DNA from: Actinomyces sp. oral taxon 414
GTDB lineage: Bacteria > Actinomycetota > Actinomycetes > Actinomycetales > Actinomycetaceae
Assembly: GCF_001278845.1 (NCBI RefSeq)
Contig: NZ_CP012590.1
Span: 682,001 to 746,000 of the forward strand
Direction of reading: 5' to 3'
Length of the DNA stretch: 64,000 bases
A program made the translations under genes and the position numbers. The notes beneath the pieces are model-generated. The model was not told the DNA's origin. It saw nothing but the letters and a program-made list of their open reading frames with translations, and searched no databases. Shown piece by piece: positions 28,025 to 37,537 of the stretch (positions are counted from its first letter, which is position 1; the number at the start of each line of letters is the position of its first letter).

Positions 28025-29014
28025 ATGACCCGCTTCGCCGCGCTCGTCGAACGCGTCAAAGCCCTCCTGGGGCGCTGCCGGCGCACCCGCGCGGCCCGCG
28101 CCTTGGCCCGCTACTCCACCGGTCGCGGCCCGCTCCTGGCCGGGGGCATCGCCTACACCGGCCTGTTCTCCGTTTTCGCCGCCCTGACCATCGGGGTGAG
28201 CCTGCTCATGGTCGCCATCGGTCACCGCCCCGCCATGAGGCGGGCCACCTTGGATGCGGTCGACTCGATGCTGCCGGGCATGATCGACGACGGCACCGGC
28301 ACGGGTCTGGTGAGCATCGACCAGCTCACCCTGGACTCGGCGGTCAATCCGGGCTCCGTCCTGGCCACCGCCGTTCTCCTGTACTCCGCCCTGAGTCTCA
28401 TGGGCGCCCTCGTCAGCGGCATTCGGGCCATGTTCGGCCTGGCGACGGCGCATCCGGGCGGCCCGCTCCGGGCCCAGGTGCGCAACCTCCTGGGCTTCGC
28501 CGTCATTACGGTCTCCGTCCTGGTCACCGCCGCGGCCTCCATCCCCACCACCGCCCTGGCCGGCGCCGGCTCGCTGCCGGACTGGCTGACCGGGCCCGGC
28601 GCGAGGCTGATCGCCCTGCTCGTCTCCTTCCTCATCGACGCCGGCGTCCTGGCCCTGCTCATCCGCGTGTGCGGGGTCAGGGCGCCCCGCGGGGACCTGC
28701 TCCAGGGGGCGGGTCTGGGCGCCCTCGGCTTCGGGATCCTGCGTCAGACGGGCACCGGGGCGGTGGGGGCCGCGGCGAGGGGGAACCCGATGCTGGCCCC
28801 CTTCACCGCCATGATCGTGCTCATCCTGTGGCTCCACCTGGCCTGCCGCGTCGTGCTGTACGCGTGCGCCTGGACCGCCAACCCGCCGCTGCCCCGGCCC
28901 GCCGCCCGCCCCGACGGGGCCGGCGCCGACCACCGGCCCAATTACGCGAGCCTCTCGGCGCCCCCGGGCCGCGGGCCGGGGGCCGGCGCGCCGACCGCTA
29001 GCCTGGACCCGTGA
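28025..29014 (+). CDS. YihY/virulence-factor BrkB family membrane protein
   Basis: A 329-residue integral membrane protein with about six hydrophobic segments, including LLAGGIAYTGLFSVFAALTIG, ATAVLLYSALSLMGALVSG, LLGFAVITVSVLVTAA and FTAMIVLILWLHLACRVVLY. The layout fits the YihY/BrkB family (formerly misnamed ribonuclease BN), whose role is unsettled. The Pro/Gly-rich tail is cytosolic. ATG at 28025 follows GAGGAG. The stop overlaps the GTG of manC by 4 nt. Confidence 0.85.
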   Translation: MTRFAALVERVKALLGRCRRTRAARALARYSTGRGPLLAGGIAYTGLFSVFAALTIGVSLLMVAIGHRPAMRRATLDAVDSMLPGMIDDGTGTGLVSIDQLTLDSAVNPGSVLATAVLLYSALSLMGALVSGIRAMFGLATAHPGGPLRAQVRNLLGFAVITVSVLVTAAASIPTTALAGAGSLPDWLTGPGARLIALLVSFLIDAGVLALLIRVCGVRAPRGDLLQGAGLGALGFGILRQTGTGAVGAAARGNPMLAPFTAMIVLILWLHLACRVVLYACAWTANPPLPRPAARPDGAGADHRPNYASLSAPPGRGPGAGAPTASLDP

Positions 29015-30168
29015 AGGACCAGCACCGCCAGCGCCGCGACGACCGCCCCATCCACGCCATTATCCCCGCCGGGGGGGCGGGCACCCGGCTGTGGCCGCTG
29101 AGTCGGCGCGCGCGCCCCAAGTTCCTCCTCGACCTCACCGGCGCGGGCCGCTCCCTCCTCCAGGGCACCGTCGCCCGCCTGGAGCCGGTGGCGGCCTCGA
29201 TCAGCGTGGTCACCGGCGCCGCCCACCTGGCCGCCGTCGCCGATCAGCTGCCCGGCCTGCCGCGCGAGAACCTGCTGGCCGAACCCGCCCCGCGCGACTC
29301 CATGGCCGCCATCGGCCTGGCCGCCGCCGTCATCGCAGCCCGTCACGGCCGCGAGGCGATCGTGGGCTCCTTCGCCGCCGATCACGTCATCGCCGACGAG
29401 GCCGCCTTCGTCGGCGCCGTGCGCCAGGCCGCCGCGCTGGCGGGGGCGGGATGGGTGGCCACCATCGGCGTCGAGGCGACCGGCCCGTCGACCGCCTTCG
29501 GCTACATCCACTGCGGGGGCCCCGCCGACGTCGCTGGCGCCCCCGACGGGCGGCGCGTCCTGGCCTTCACCGAGAAGCCCGACGCCGCGACCGCCGCCGC
29601 CTACCTGGCCGCCGGCGACTACCGCTGGAACGCCGGCATGTTCGTGGCCCGCGCCGGCGTCCTGCTCGACCACCTGGCCGCCCGGCGGCCCGCGCTGGCG
29701 GCGGGCGTGGAAGCCATTGCCGCCGCCTGGGACGGCCCCGGGCGCGAGGAGGTGCTCGCCGCCGTCTGGCCGGGCCTGGAGCCGATCGCCATTGATCACG
29801 CCATTGCCGAGCCCGTCGCCGCCGCCGGGGGGGTGGCCACCGTGCCCGTGTCCATGGGCTGGGACGACGTCGGCGGCTTTGACGCCCTGGCCGGGCTCGT
29901 GCCCGCGCGCGCGACCGGGGCGGCGGCCGGGGCCGCCGTCCTCGACGACGCCGCGGGCGGCGGGCCGGGCGCCGACGTCGAGGCCGTGGACTCGCCCGGG
30001 GCCCTGGTGGCCTCGACCACCGGCCGCAGGATCGTCCTGCTCGGGGCGGCGGGCCTGGTCGTCGTCGACACCCCCGACGCCCTGCTCGTCACGACGCCGG
30101 GGCGCGCGCAGGACGTCAAGGGGGTCGTCGACCGTCTGGGGGCCCAGGGGCGCGCCGAGCTGCTGTGA
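29011..30168 (+). CDS. manC: Mannose-1-phosphate guanylyltransferase
   Basis: The enzyme makes GDP-mannose from mannose-1-phosphate and GTP for glycan and cell-wall mannosylation. The 385-residue product has the nucleotidyl-transfer motif IIPAGGAGTRLWPLSRRARPK, followed by FAADHVIAD, FTEKPD, WNAGMFV and VPVSMGWDDVGGFDAL. It lacks the extra isomerase domain of bifunctional ManC. GTG at 29011 lies 6 nt after TAGCCT, so it may have its own leaderless promoter inside the previous gene. Confidence 0.92.
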   Translation: MKDQHRQRRDDRPIHAIIPAGGAGTRLWPLSRRARPKFLLDLTGAGRSLLQGTVARLEPVAASISVVTGAAHLAAVADQLPGLPRENLLAEPAPRDSMAAIGLAAAVIAARHGREAIVGSFAADHVIADEAAFVGAVRQAAALAGAGWVATIGVEATGPSTAFGYIHCGGPADVAGAPDGRRVLAFTEKPDAATAAAYLAAGDYRWNAGMFVARAGVLLDHLAARRPALAAGVEAIAAAWDGPGREEVLAAVWPGLEPIAIDHAIAEPVAAAGGVATVPVSMGWDDVGGFDALAGLVPARATGAAAGAAVLDDAAGGGPGADVEAVDSPGALVASTTGRRIVLLGAAGLVVVDTPDALLVTTPGRAQDVKGVVDRLGAQGRAELL

Positions 30169-30306
30169 GGGCGGCCGGACGCCGTCGGGCGCGGGCGACG
30201 CGGCGGGCACGCGGAGTCAGAACCGGGCTCACCGTCTATCCTGGTGCCGAAGGTCTCCGGACGCCCCGTCCGGATGACGTCTCCTCACGCCATGGAGATC
30301 ACAGTG

Positions 30307-31413
30307 ATGAAGAAGTCCCACCCCGCCATCGCCCTCGGCCTGACCGCTGCTCTCAGCCTCGGTCTGTCCGCCTGCGGCTCCGCCCCCACCGACTCGGCGT
30401 CCTCGTCCTCATCCGGGGGCTCGGGCACCAGTTCGGACTTCATGGCCTGTATGGTCTCCGACGAGGGCGGCTTCGACGACCAGTCCTTCAACCAGTCCGG
30501 CAAGGACGGGCTGGACCGGGCCGGCGCCGATTTCGGCATTAAGACCGTGGCCGTGGAGTCCAAGAGCGCCGCCGACTACCCGACGAACGTCGACTCCCTC
30601 ATTCAGCAGAAGTGCAACCTCATTATCGGGGTCGGCTTCAACCTGGCCGATGACATGACCAAGGCCGCCGAGCAGAACCCCGACGTCCAGTTCGCCCTCA
30701 TTGACGCCCAGTTCACCAAGGCGGGCCTGCCCAACGCCAAGCCCCTCATCTTCAATACCGCCGAGGCCGCCTACCTGGCCGGCTACGCCGCCGCCGGCAC
30801 CACCAAGACCGGCAAGGTCGCCACCTACGGCGGCCAGGCCATCCCCACCGTCCAGATCTTCATGGAGGGCTTCGCCAAGGGCGTGGAGAAGTACAACGCG
30901 GACAACGGCACCTCCGTCGAGGTCCTGGGCTGGGATCCGGCCAACCCCTCGGGCGGCTCCTTCGTGGGCGACTTCTCCAACACCGCCAAGGGCCAGCAGC
31001 TCACCGAGCAGTTCCTGTCCCAGGGCGCCGACATCATTATGCCCGTGGCCGGCCCGGTCGGCCAGGGCACCCTGGCCGCCGTCAAGGCCGCCGGGGGCGA
31101 CTCCAACGCCGTCATCTGGGTCGACGCCGACGGCTACCTGACCACCGAGAAGGACGGCGGCGCCCCCTACATGCTCACCTCCGTCATTAAGGAGATCGGC
31201 ACCGCCGTCTACGACACGGTCGAGGAGGCCCAGCGGGGCGGCTTCTCCGCCACCTCCTACATCGGCACCCTGGAGAACCAGGGCGTGGCCATCGCCCCCT
31301 TCCACGACTGGGACCCCAAGGTCGCGCCCGAGCTCAAGACCAAGATCGACGAGCTCAAGCAGCAGATCGTCAGCGGGGCGCTGAACGTGTCGACCGCCTA
31401 CGACCCCTCCTGA
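30307..31413 (+). CDS. BMP-family nucleoside-binding lipoprotein
   Basis: The binding protein captures nucleosides outside the cell for the ABC importer encoded downstream. The 368-residue product has a lipoprotein signal (MKKSHPAIALGLTAALSLGLSAC) with the lipobox cysteine near residue 23. A Ser/Gly-rich linker and the BMP/PnrA fold follow, marked by DEGGFDDQSFNQSGKDGL, VGFNLADDM, EAAYLAGYAA and DGYLTT. A TATCCT box at 30238-30243 suggests a ~60-nt leader. A strong hairpin separates it from the ATPase gene, letting the binding protein be made in excess. Confidence 0.92.
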   Translation: MKKSHPAIALGLTAALSLGLSACGSAPTDSASSSSSGGSGTSSDFMACMVSDEGGFDDQSFNQSGKDGLDRAGADFGIKTVAVESKSAADYPTNVDSLIQQKCNLIIGVGFNLADDMTKAAEQNPDVQFALIDAQFTKAGLPNAKPLIFNTAEAAYLAGYAAAGTTKTGKVATYGGQAIPTVQIFMEGFAKGVEKYNADNGTSVEVLGWDPANPSGGSFVGDFSNTAKGQQLTEQFLSQGADIIMPVAGPVGQGTLAAVKAAGGDSNAVIWVDADGYLTTEKDGGAPYMLTSVIKEIGTAVYDTVEEAQRGGFSATSYIGTLENQGVAIAPFHDWDPKVAPELKTKIDELKQQIVSGALNVSTAYDPS

Positions 31414-31422
31414 CCGCCCCGT

Positions 31423-31460
31423 CCCGCCGCCCCGGCGCAACCGGCCGCCGGGGCGGCGGG
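31423..31460 (+). terminator. 15-bp hairpin after the BMP lipoprotein gene
   Basis: CCCGCCGCCCCGGCG (31423-31437) pairs exactly with 31446-31460 across an 8-nt loop, 10 nt past the stop. It probably terminates or attenuates transcription between the binding protein and the transporter genes. Confidence 0.7.
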
Positions 31461-31489
31461 GACGACGCGCGGCGCGCGGGGCCGGGCGC

Positions 31490-31495
31490 TATATT
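31490..31495 (+). promoter_or_regulatory. -10 box of the nucleoside ABC operon
   Basis: TATATT lies 39 nt before the GTG of the ATPase gene and just after the BMP terminator, so the transporter genes have their own promoter. No clear -35 is seen. Confidence 0.5.
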
Positions 31496-31534
31496 TCCAC
31501 CAGCCCCGCTCACCACCGACGGAAGCGAGCACAC

Positions 31535-33091
31535 GTGCAGCTCGAGTTACGCGGGATCACGAAGGCCTTCGGACCGCTCGTGGCCAACGACCACATCGAC
31601 CTCACCGTCGAGCCCGGCCAGATCCACGCCCTGCTGGGCGAGAACGGCGCCGGCAAGTCCACCCTCATGAATATCCTCTACGGTCTGTACGAGGCGGACG
31701 AGGGCGAGATCCTCATCGACGGCGAACCCGTGGCCTTCTCCGGGCCGGGCGACGCCGTGGCCGCCGGCATCGGCATGGTCCACCAGCACTTCATGCTCGT
31801 GCCGGTCTTCACCGTCGCCGAATCCGTGGCCCTGGGCTACGAGCCGGTCGGGCCGATGGGCATGATCGACGCCCGGGCCGCGGCCGCCAGAGTCCGCGAG
31901 ATCTCTGAGCGCTTCGGCTTCGACGTGGACCCGGCCGCCCGCATTGAGGACCTGCCCGTGGGCATTCAGCAGCGCGTGGAGATTATTAAGGCCCTCTCGC
32001 GCGAGGCCCGGGTCCTCATCCTCGACGAGCCCACCGCCGTGCTCACCCCCCAGGAGACCGACGAGCTCATGGGGATTATGCGCGACCTCAAGGCCGCGGG
32101 CACCTCCATCGTCTTCATCACCCACAAGCTGCGCGAGGTCCGCGAGGTGGCGGACACCATCACCGTCATCCGCCGGGGCGCCGTCGTGGGCACCGCCGAC
32201 CCCTCCGCCCCGGCGGGCGAGCTCGCGGGGCTCATGGTCGGCCACGACGTGCGCCTGAGCGTCGACAAGACCCCGGCCCGCCCCGGCGGCGCCGGCCTGA
32301 CCCTGGAGGGCGTGAGCCTGGTGGCCGACGGCGCCGTCCTGCTCGACGACGTCTCCCTGGAGGTGGCCTCCGGCGAGATCCTCGGTGTCGCCGGGGTCCA
32401 GGGCAACGGCCAGACCGAGCTGGGGGAGGTGATCCTGGGCCTGACCCGGCCGACGGCCGGATCCATCCGCCTGGGCGGGCGCGACATCACCCGCCTCGGC
32501 GTGCACCGGCGCCTGGGCGCGGGCCTGGGCTTCGTGCCCGAGGACCGCTCCACCAGCGGCATGGTCGCCGACTTCTCCGTGGCCGAGAATATGATCCTCG
32601 ACCGCTACGACGACCCCGCCTTCGGGTCCGGCCCCTCCCTGAGCCCGGCCAGGATCCGCGCCAACGCCCAGAGGCTGCGCGAGGAGTTCGACGTGCGCGT
32701 CACCGACGTCGCCGATCCCGTCTCGACCCTGTCGGGCGGCAATCAGCAGAAGACGATCCTCGCCCGCGAGCTGTCCCGGGACCTGAGGGTCCTGGTCGCC
32801 TGCCAGCCCACCCGCGGCCTGGACGTGGGCTCCATCGAGTTCGTCCACCGGCGCATTGTGGCCGAACGCGACGACAACGGCACCGCGGTCCTGGTCATCT
32901 CCAGCGAGCTCGACGAGATCTACTCGCTGTCCGACCGCATCGCGGTCATGTACCGCGGCAGGATCGTCGGCGTCGTCGACCCGGACACGCCCCGCGGCGT
33001 CCTGGGCCTCATGATGGCCGGGGTCCCCCTGGACGAGGCCCTGGCCCGCAGCGACGTCGCCGTCGCCACCAGCACGGAGGAGAACCGATGA
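31535..33091 (+). CDS. Nucleoside ABC transporter, double ATP-binding protein
   Basis: The 518-residue protein has two ATPase halves, as in BmpA-NupABC-type importers. The first has Walker A GENGAGKSTLMN, MVHQHFML and LILDEPTAVLTP. The second has a degenerate P-loop, GVQGNGQTELGE, and the signature LSGGNQQKTILARELS followed by ACQPTRGLDVG. It energises the two permeases that follow. Start GTG at 31535; the ribosome site is weak. The stop overlaps the next ATG (ATGA). Confidence 0.93.
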   Translation: MQLELRGITKAFGPLVANDHIDLTVEPGQIHALLGENGAGKSTLMNILYGLYEADEGEILIDGEPVAFSGPGDAVAAGIGMVHQHFMLVPVFTVAESVALGYEPVGPMGMIDARAAAARVREISERFGFDVDPAARIEDLPVGIQQRVEIIKALSREARVLILDEPTAVLTPQETDELMGIMRDLKAAGTSIVFITHKLREVREVADTITVIRRGAVVGTADPSAPAGELAGLMVGHDVRLSVDKTPARPGGAGLTLEGVSLVADGAVLLDDVSLEVASGEILGVAGVQGNGQTELGEVILGLTRPTAGSIRLGGRDITRLGVHRRLGAGLGFVPEDRSTSGMVADFSVAENMILDRYDDPAFGSGPSLSPARIRANAQRLREEFDVRVTDVADPVSTLSGGNQQKTILARELSRDLRVLVACQPTRGLDVGSIEFVHRRIVAERDDNGTAVLVISSELDEIYSLSDRIAVMYRGRIVGVVDPDTPRGVLGLMMAGVPLDEALARSDVAVATSTEENR

Positions 33092-34335
33092 GCGAATCCG
33101 CCATGACCGCATCCGGCGGGGGGACGGGCGCGCCGGACGGGTCCGACGGTCCCGGCGTCCTGAGGCGGATCGCCGAGTCCAACGCCCTCATGGGCGTCCT
33201 CGCCGTCTTCTCCGCCGCGGTCGTGGGCAGCGTCCTCATCCTCGTGGCCGACTCCGAGGTGCGCACCACCGCCGGCTACCTCCTGGCGCGGCCCTCCGAC
33301 TTCCTGCACGCCGTCGCCTCCGCGCTGACCGGGGCCTACTCCGCCCTCGTGCGCGGGGGCGTGTTCGACTGGCAGGCCACGACGACGGCCCGCATGTGGC
33401 GACCTGCCACCGAGACCCTCACCGTCTCCGCCCCCCTCATCCTGGCGGGCCTGGGCATGGCGGTGGCCTTCCGCGCCGGACTGTTCAACGTCGGCGGGCA
33501 GGGGCAGATCATCCTGGGGGCCATGGCCGGCGGCTACGTCGGCTTCGCCTGGAACCTGCCGGCGGGGCTGCACGTCCTGGCCGCCATGGCCGGCGCCGCC
33601 GCCGGCGGGGCCCTGTGGGGCGGCATCGTCGGCGTCCTCAAGGCGACCACGGGGGCCAGCGAGGTCATTACGACCATTATGCTCAACTCCGTCGCCGCCT
33701 ACCTCCTGGCCCACGCGCTGACCACCCGCGCCTTCATCGGGGACGGCACCAACCCCAAGTCCCTGCCGGTCGGCGCCAGCGCCCAGTACCCACTCCTGCT
33801 GGGCGGCCCCTTCCGCCTCCACCTGGGCTTCGTCGTGGCCCTCGTCGCAGCCCTGTGCGTGTGGTGGCTCATGGAGCGCAGCGAATTCGGCTTCCAGTTC
33901 CGGGCCACCGGCTCCAACCCGCAGGCCGCCCGGACCGCCGGCATCAGCGTCCCCCGCGTCACCGCCCTGGTCATGACCGTCTCCGGGGCGCTGTGCGGCC
34001 TGGCCGCCACCGGCCCCGTGCTCGGCACCCAGCACAACCTGACCATCTCGATCGCCGGGTCCATCGGCTTCGACGCCATGACGGTGGCCCTGCTCGGCCG
34101 GTCCCGGCCGCTGGGCACGGTCCTGGCCGGACTGCTCTTCGGCGCCCTGAGCGCCGGGGGCACCACCATGCAGGCGACCACCGGCACCAATATCGACATT
34201 GTGCTCGTCTTGCAGTCCACGATCGTCCTGTTCATTGCGGCGCCCCCGCTCGTGCGCGCCGTCTACGGCCTGCCGGCGCCGGGGTCCTGGAAGCGCCGCG
34301 CCCGCCGCCCCGATGCGACCGATCAGGAGGCCTGA
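33088..34335 (+). CDS. Nucleoside ABC transporter permease 1
   Basis: A 415-residue membrane protein of the RbsC/YufP class with 8-10 hydrophobic segments. It contains the conserved AFRAGLFNVGGQGQIILGAM stretch and SIAGSIGFDAMTVALLG, typical of BMP-linked nucleoside importers. The first ~30 residues are polar. ATG at 33088 overlaps the ATPase stop, with GGAGGAG ahead. It pairs with the next permease. Confidence 0.92.
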   Translation: MSESAMTASGGGTGAPDGSDGPGVLRRIAESNALMGVLAVFSAAVVGSVLILVADSEVRTTAGYLLARPSDFLHAVASALTGAYSALVRGGVFDWQATTTARMWRPATETLTVSAPLILAGLGMAVAFRAGLFNVGGQGQIILGAMAGGYVGFAWNLPAGLHVLAAMAGAAAGGALWGGIVGVLKATTGASEVITTIMLNSVAAYLLAHALTTRAFIGDGTNPKSLPVGASAQYPLLLGGPFRLHLGFVVALVAALCVWWLMERSEFGFQFRATGSNPQAARTAGISVPRVTALVMTVSGALCGLAATGPVLGTQHNLTISIAGSIGFDAMTVALLGRSRPLGTVLAGLLFGALSAGGTTMQATTGTNIDIVLVLQSTIVLFIAAPPLVRAVYGLPAPGSWKRRARRPDATDQEA

Positions 34336-34338
34336 GCC

Positions 34339-35616
34339 ATGACCGTCTCCGCCGGCCCCGTCCTGCGCAAGAGCGTCGACGACGTCGACATCGACGGGCC
34401 CCTGGACCTCAGGGCGCCCATCACCGGCGCCGTCGTCGTGCTCCTGGAGGTCCTCATGGCCGCCTTCAGCCGCGGCGCCACCCGCTTCCAGCTGAGCACC
34501 GGCGCCGACCTCGTCCAGATCCCCGTCCTCGACCTGCCCGCCCGCCGGGTCGTGATCGTCATGCTGGTGGCGGCCGGGGCGACCACGGCGTCCGCCCTGG
34601 TGCGGGCGGTGCGCCGGACCGCCGTGCCGACGTGGACGACTCTGCTGCTGGGCCTGACCTTCGTCATCTCCTTCCTCACCTGGGCGGGCGCCGGGCGCAG
34701 CTCGGTCATTCCGCTGGTGACCATCCTGTCCTCCACCCTGGCCCTGTCCGTGCCGCTGGTCTTCGGAGGCCTGGCCGGCGTCGTGGGGGAGCGCAGCGGC
34801 ACCATTAATATCGCCATCGAGGGTCAGCTCCTGGGGGGCGCCTTCCTGGCCGCCATGACGGCCTCGGCCTCGGGCAACCCCTGGGTCGGCCTGCTGGCCG
34901 CCCCCCTGGCCGGGGTCCTCGTCGCCCTCCTGCTGGCCCTGTTCGGGCTGAAGTACCGGGTCAACCAGATCGTCGTGGGCGTGGTGCTCAATGTGCTCGT
35001 CTCGGGCCTGACCGGCTTCCTGTTCTCCACGGTCCTGACCGGCTCCGGGTCCCTCAACCGGGCCATGCGCCTGCCCCGCCTGCCGATCCCCGGCCTGTCG
35101 CACGTGCCCGTCCTGGGTCCGGTCCTGTTCAACCAGACCGTCCTCGTCTACGCCATGTACGCGGTGGTGGGGATCTTGTCCCTCATGCTCTTCCGCTCCC
35201 GCTGGGGCCTGCGCATGCGCGCCGTGGGCGAACACCCCCGGGCCGCGGACACCGTGGGCATCGCGGTCATGCGCACCCGTGTCAACAACCTCGTGCTCGG
35301 CGGGGCGCTGGCGGGCCTGGGCGGAGCCTTCTTCACTGTGGGGTCGGGCCTGTCCTTCACCAAGGACATCTCCGCCGGCAACGGCTACATCGCGCTGGCC
35401 GCCATGATCCTGGGGGCCTGGAACCCGCTGGGCACCCTCTGGGCGGCCCTGCTCTTCGGTTTCGCCACCTCGGTGGGCCAGACCCTGTCCATTATCGGCT
35501 CGCCCGTCCCGACCAATTTCATTCTCATGATCCCCTACGTGGTGACGGTCCTGGCGGTGGCCGGCTTCGTCGGCAGGGTCCGCGCTCCGGCCGCGGAGGG
35601 CGTCCCCTACCCGTGA
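34339..35616 (+). CDS. Nucleoside ABC transporter permease 2
   Basis: A 425-residue second permease (YufQ class) with about ten membrane segments. It shows GGLAGVVGERSGTINIAIEGQLLGGAF and ISAGNGYIALAAMILGAWNPLGTL, the equivalents of the conserved motifs in permease 1. It starts 3 nt after the previous stop, behind AGGAGG. The N-terminus has ~30 extra polar residues. Confidence 0.92.
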   Translation: MTVSAGPVLRKSVDDVDIDGPLDLRAPITGAVVVLLEVLMAAFSRGATRFQLSTGADLVQIPVLDLPARRVVIVMLVAAGATTASALVRAVRRTAVPTWTTLLLGLTFVISFLTWAGAGRSSVIPLVTILSSTLALSVPLVFGGLAGVVGERSGTINIAIEGQLLGGAFLAAMTASASGNPWVGLLAAPLAGVLVALLLALFGLKYRVNQIVVGVVLNVLVSGLTGFLFSTVLTGSGSLNRAMRLPRLPIPGLSHVPVLGPVLFNQTVLVYAMYAVVGILSLMLFRSRWGLRMRAVGEHPRAADTVGIAVMRTRVNNLVLGGALAGLGGAFFTVGSGLSFTKDISAGNGYIALAAMILGAWNPLGTLWAALLFGFATSVGQTLSIIGSPVPTNFILMIPYVVTVLAVAGFVGRVRAPAAEGVPYP

Positions 35617-35695
35617 CGGAGCCGTGACGAACCGCGGGCGGGCGGCGCGGTGTATCGTCGGTCATCCACGACCGCGCGCGAAAGGCGGATGAGCC

Positions 35696-37537
35696 ATGAC
35701 GGTCCCGGCGGCCCCGACGGGGGCCCTGACTCCCTCCGACATCGACGGGGCCGTCTGGGCGCGGCTGCGCTCACTGGCCGTGGAGGCCATGGAGCGCGCC
35801 TACGCGCCCTACTCGCGCTTCCGCGTCGGCGCGGCCGGACTGGTCGACGACGGGCGCCTGGTGTCGGGCTGCAATGTGGAGAACGCCGGCTACGGGGTGA
35901 CCCTGTGCGCCGAGTGCGGGCTCGTGTCCGAGCTGGTGCGCACCGGGGGAGGACGACTGGTCGCCTTCGCCTGCGTCGACGGGCGCGGCCGGCCCTGCGC
36001 CCCCTGCGGGCGGTGCCGCCAGGTGCTCGCCGAGCACGCCCACCCGCGCATGCTCCTGGCCATGCCCGGCGGTCTCATGACGATCGACCAGGTCCTGCCG
36101 GGCCGCTTCACCCGCGCCGACCTGGAGGGCTCCGGCGCCGGGGGCGGCGGGCGGGCGGATCCGGCGGCCGGGGCGCAGGGGACCGGCGCTCGCGCCGACG
36201 CCGTCGAACCCTTCGACGCCGTCGACGTCATCGCCGCCAAGCGCGAGCGCCGGCGCCTGTCGGACGCCCAGATCGACTGGGTCGTGGACGCCTACACCCG
36301 CGGCGCCGTCGCCGAGGAGCAGATGAGCGCCCTGGCCATGGCCATCTGCATGGGCGGCATGGACCACGCCGAGATCGCCCGCTGGACCGACGCCATGATC
36401 CGCTCCGGGGAGCGCATGGACCTGTCCGGCCTGGGGCGCCCGACGGCGGACAAGCACTCCACCGGCGGCGTCGGCGACAAGATCACCCTGCCGCTGGCGC
36501 CCCTCGTGGCCGCCTTCGGGGTCGGCGTCCCCCAGCTGTCCGGACGGGGGCTCGGGCACACCGGCGGCACCCTCGACAAGCTCGAGTCCATCCCCGGCTG
36601 GCGGGCGGATTTGACGGGCGGGCAGATCATGTCCATGCTCGGCCCGCACGGCCCCGGCGCCGTCATCTGCGCCGCCGGGCCGGGCCTGGCCCCGGCCGAC
36701 AGGAGGCTCTACGCCCTGCGCGACACCACCGGCACCGTCCCGTGCATCCCCCTGATCGCCTCCTCCATTATGAGCAAGAAGATCGCCGAGGGGGCCGGCG
36801 CCCTCGTACTCGACGTCAAGGTCGGCTCCGGCGCCTTCATGAAGGACCTGGACGGCGCGCGCGAGCTCGCCCGCACCATGGTGGCCCTGGGCGCCGACGC
36901 CGGCGTGGCCGTGCGCGCCCTGCTGACCGACATGTCCACCCCGCTGGGGCTCACCGCCGGCAACGCCCTGGAGGTCCGCGAGGCCGTGGAGGTCCTTTCC
37001 GGCGCCGGCCCCGACGACGTCGTCGGCCTCACCCTGGCCCTGGCCGCCGAAATGCTCGACGCCGCGGGCCGGCCCGTCGGCCCCGACGAGCTGCGCGCCG
37101 CCCTGGCCGACGGGCGGGCCATGGACGTGTGGCGCGAAATGATCCGGCGCCAGGGCGGCGACCCCGACGCCCCGCTGCCCGTCGCCCCCGAGACCGACAC
37201 CCTCACCGCCCCGGCCGACGGCGTGCTCGTGACCCTCGACGCCCTGGCCGTGGGCGTGGCCGCCTGGCGGCTCGGGGCCGGCAGGGCCCGCAGGGGCGAC
37301 CCGGTGCAGGCCGGGGCCGGGGTGGAGATGCACGCCAAGCCGGGCGACGCCGTGCGCGCCGGGCAGCCGCTGCTCACCCTCCACACCGCCGACCCCGAGC
37401 GCTTCGCCCGGGCGCGCCGGGCCCTGGACGGCGCCGTCGTCGTGGCCGGGCCGGACTCGCCCGAGGCTGCGCGCGCCCGGGAGCGCGCGGGGGCGGGCGT
37501 GGTCCTGGAGCGCCTCGCACCGGGGGCGGGCGCGTGA
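35696..37537 (+). CDS. Fused cytidine deaminase-thymidine phosphorylase
   Basis: One 613-residue polypeptide carries two pyrimidine salvage enzymes. Residues ~15-150 are a cytidine deaminase: [16 protein letters not shown] with the catalytic Glu73 and Zn Cys71, and PCAPCGRC with the other Zn cysteines. A Gly/Ala linker follows. From ~residue 180 on it is thymidine phosphorylase (DeoA): [12 protein letters not shown], the family signature [27 protein letters not shown] and a C-terminal [11 protein letters not shown] region. It could turn (deoxy)cytidine into uracil plus (deoxy)ribose-1-phosphate. It lies between the nucleoside importer and deoC. There is no stop or frameshift at the junction. 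Confidence 0.93.
   Translation: MTVPAAPTGALTPSDIDGAVWARLRSLAVEAMERAYAPYSRFRVGAAGLVDDGRLVSGCNVENAGYGVTLCAECGLVSELVRTGGGRLVAFACVDGRGRPCAPCGRCRQVLAEHAHPRMLLAMPGGLMTIDQVLPGRFTRADLEGSGAGGGGRADPAAGAQGTGARADAVEPFDAVDVIAAKRERRRLSDAQIDWVVDAYTRGAVAEEQMSALAMAICMGGMDHAEIARWTDAMIRSGERMDLSGLGRPTADKHSTGGVGDKITLPLAPLVAAFGVGVPQLSGRGLGHTGGTLDKLESIPGWRADLTGGQIMSMLGPHGPGAVICAAGPGLAPADRRLYALRDTTGTVPCIPLIASSIMSKKIAEGAGALVLDVKVGSGAFMKDLDGARELARTMVALGADAGVAVRALLTDMSTPLGLTAGNALEVREAVEVLSGAGPDDVVGLTLALAAEMLDAAGRPVGPDELRAALADGRAMDVWREMIRRQGGDPDAPLPVAPETDTLTAPADGVLVTLDALAVGVAAWRLGAGRARRGDPVQAGAGVEMHAKPGDAVRAGQPLLTLHTADPERFARARRALDGAVVVAGPDSPEAARARERAGAGVVLERLAPGAGA

Noticed and set aside
32920-35235. Very long antisense frames opposite transporter, galK and deoA genes
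   Set aside because: They lack family motifs and ribosome sites, are rich in Gly/Arg/Pro/His, and mirror well-supported genes.
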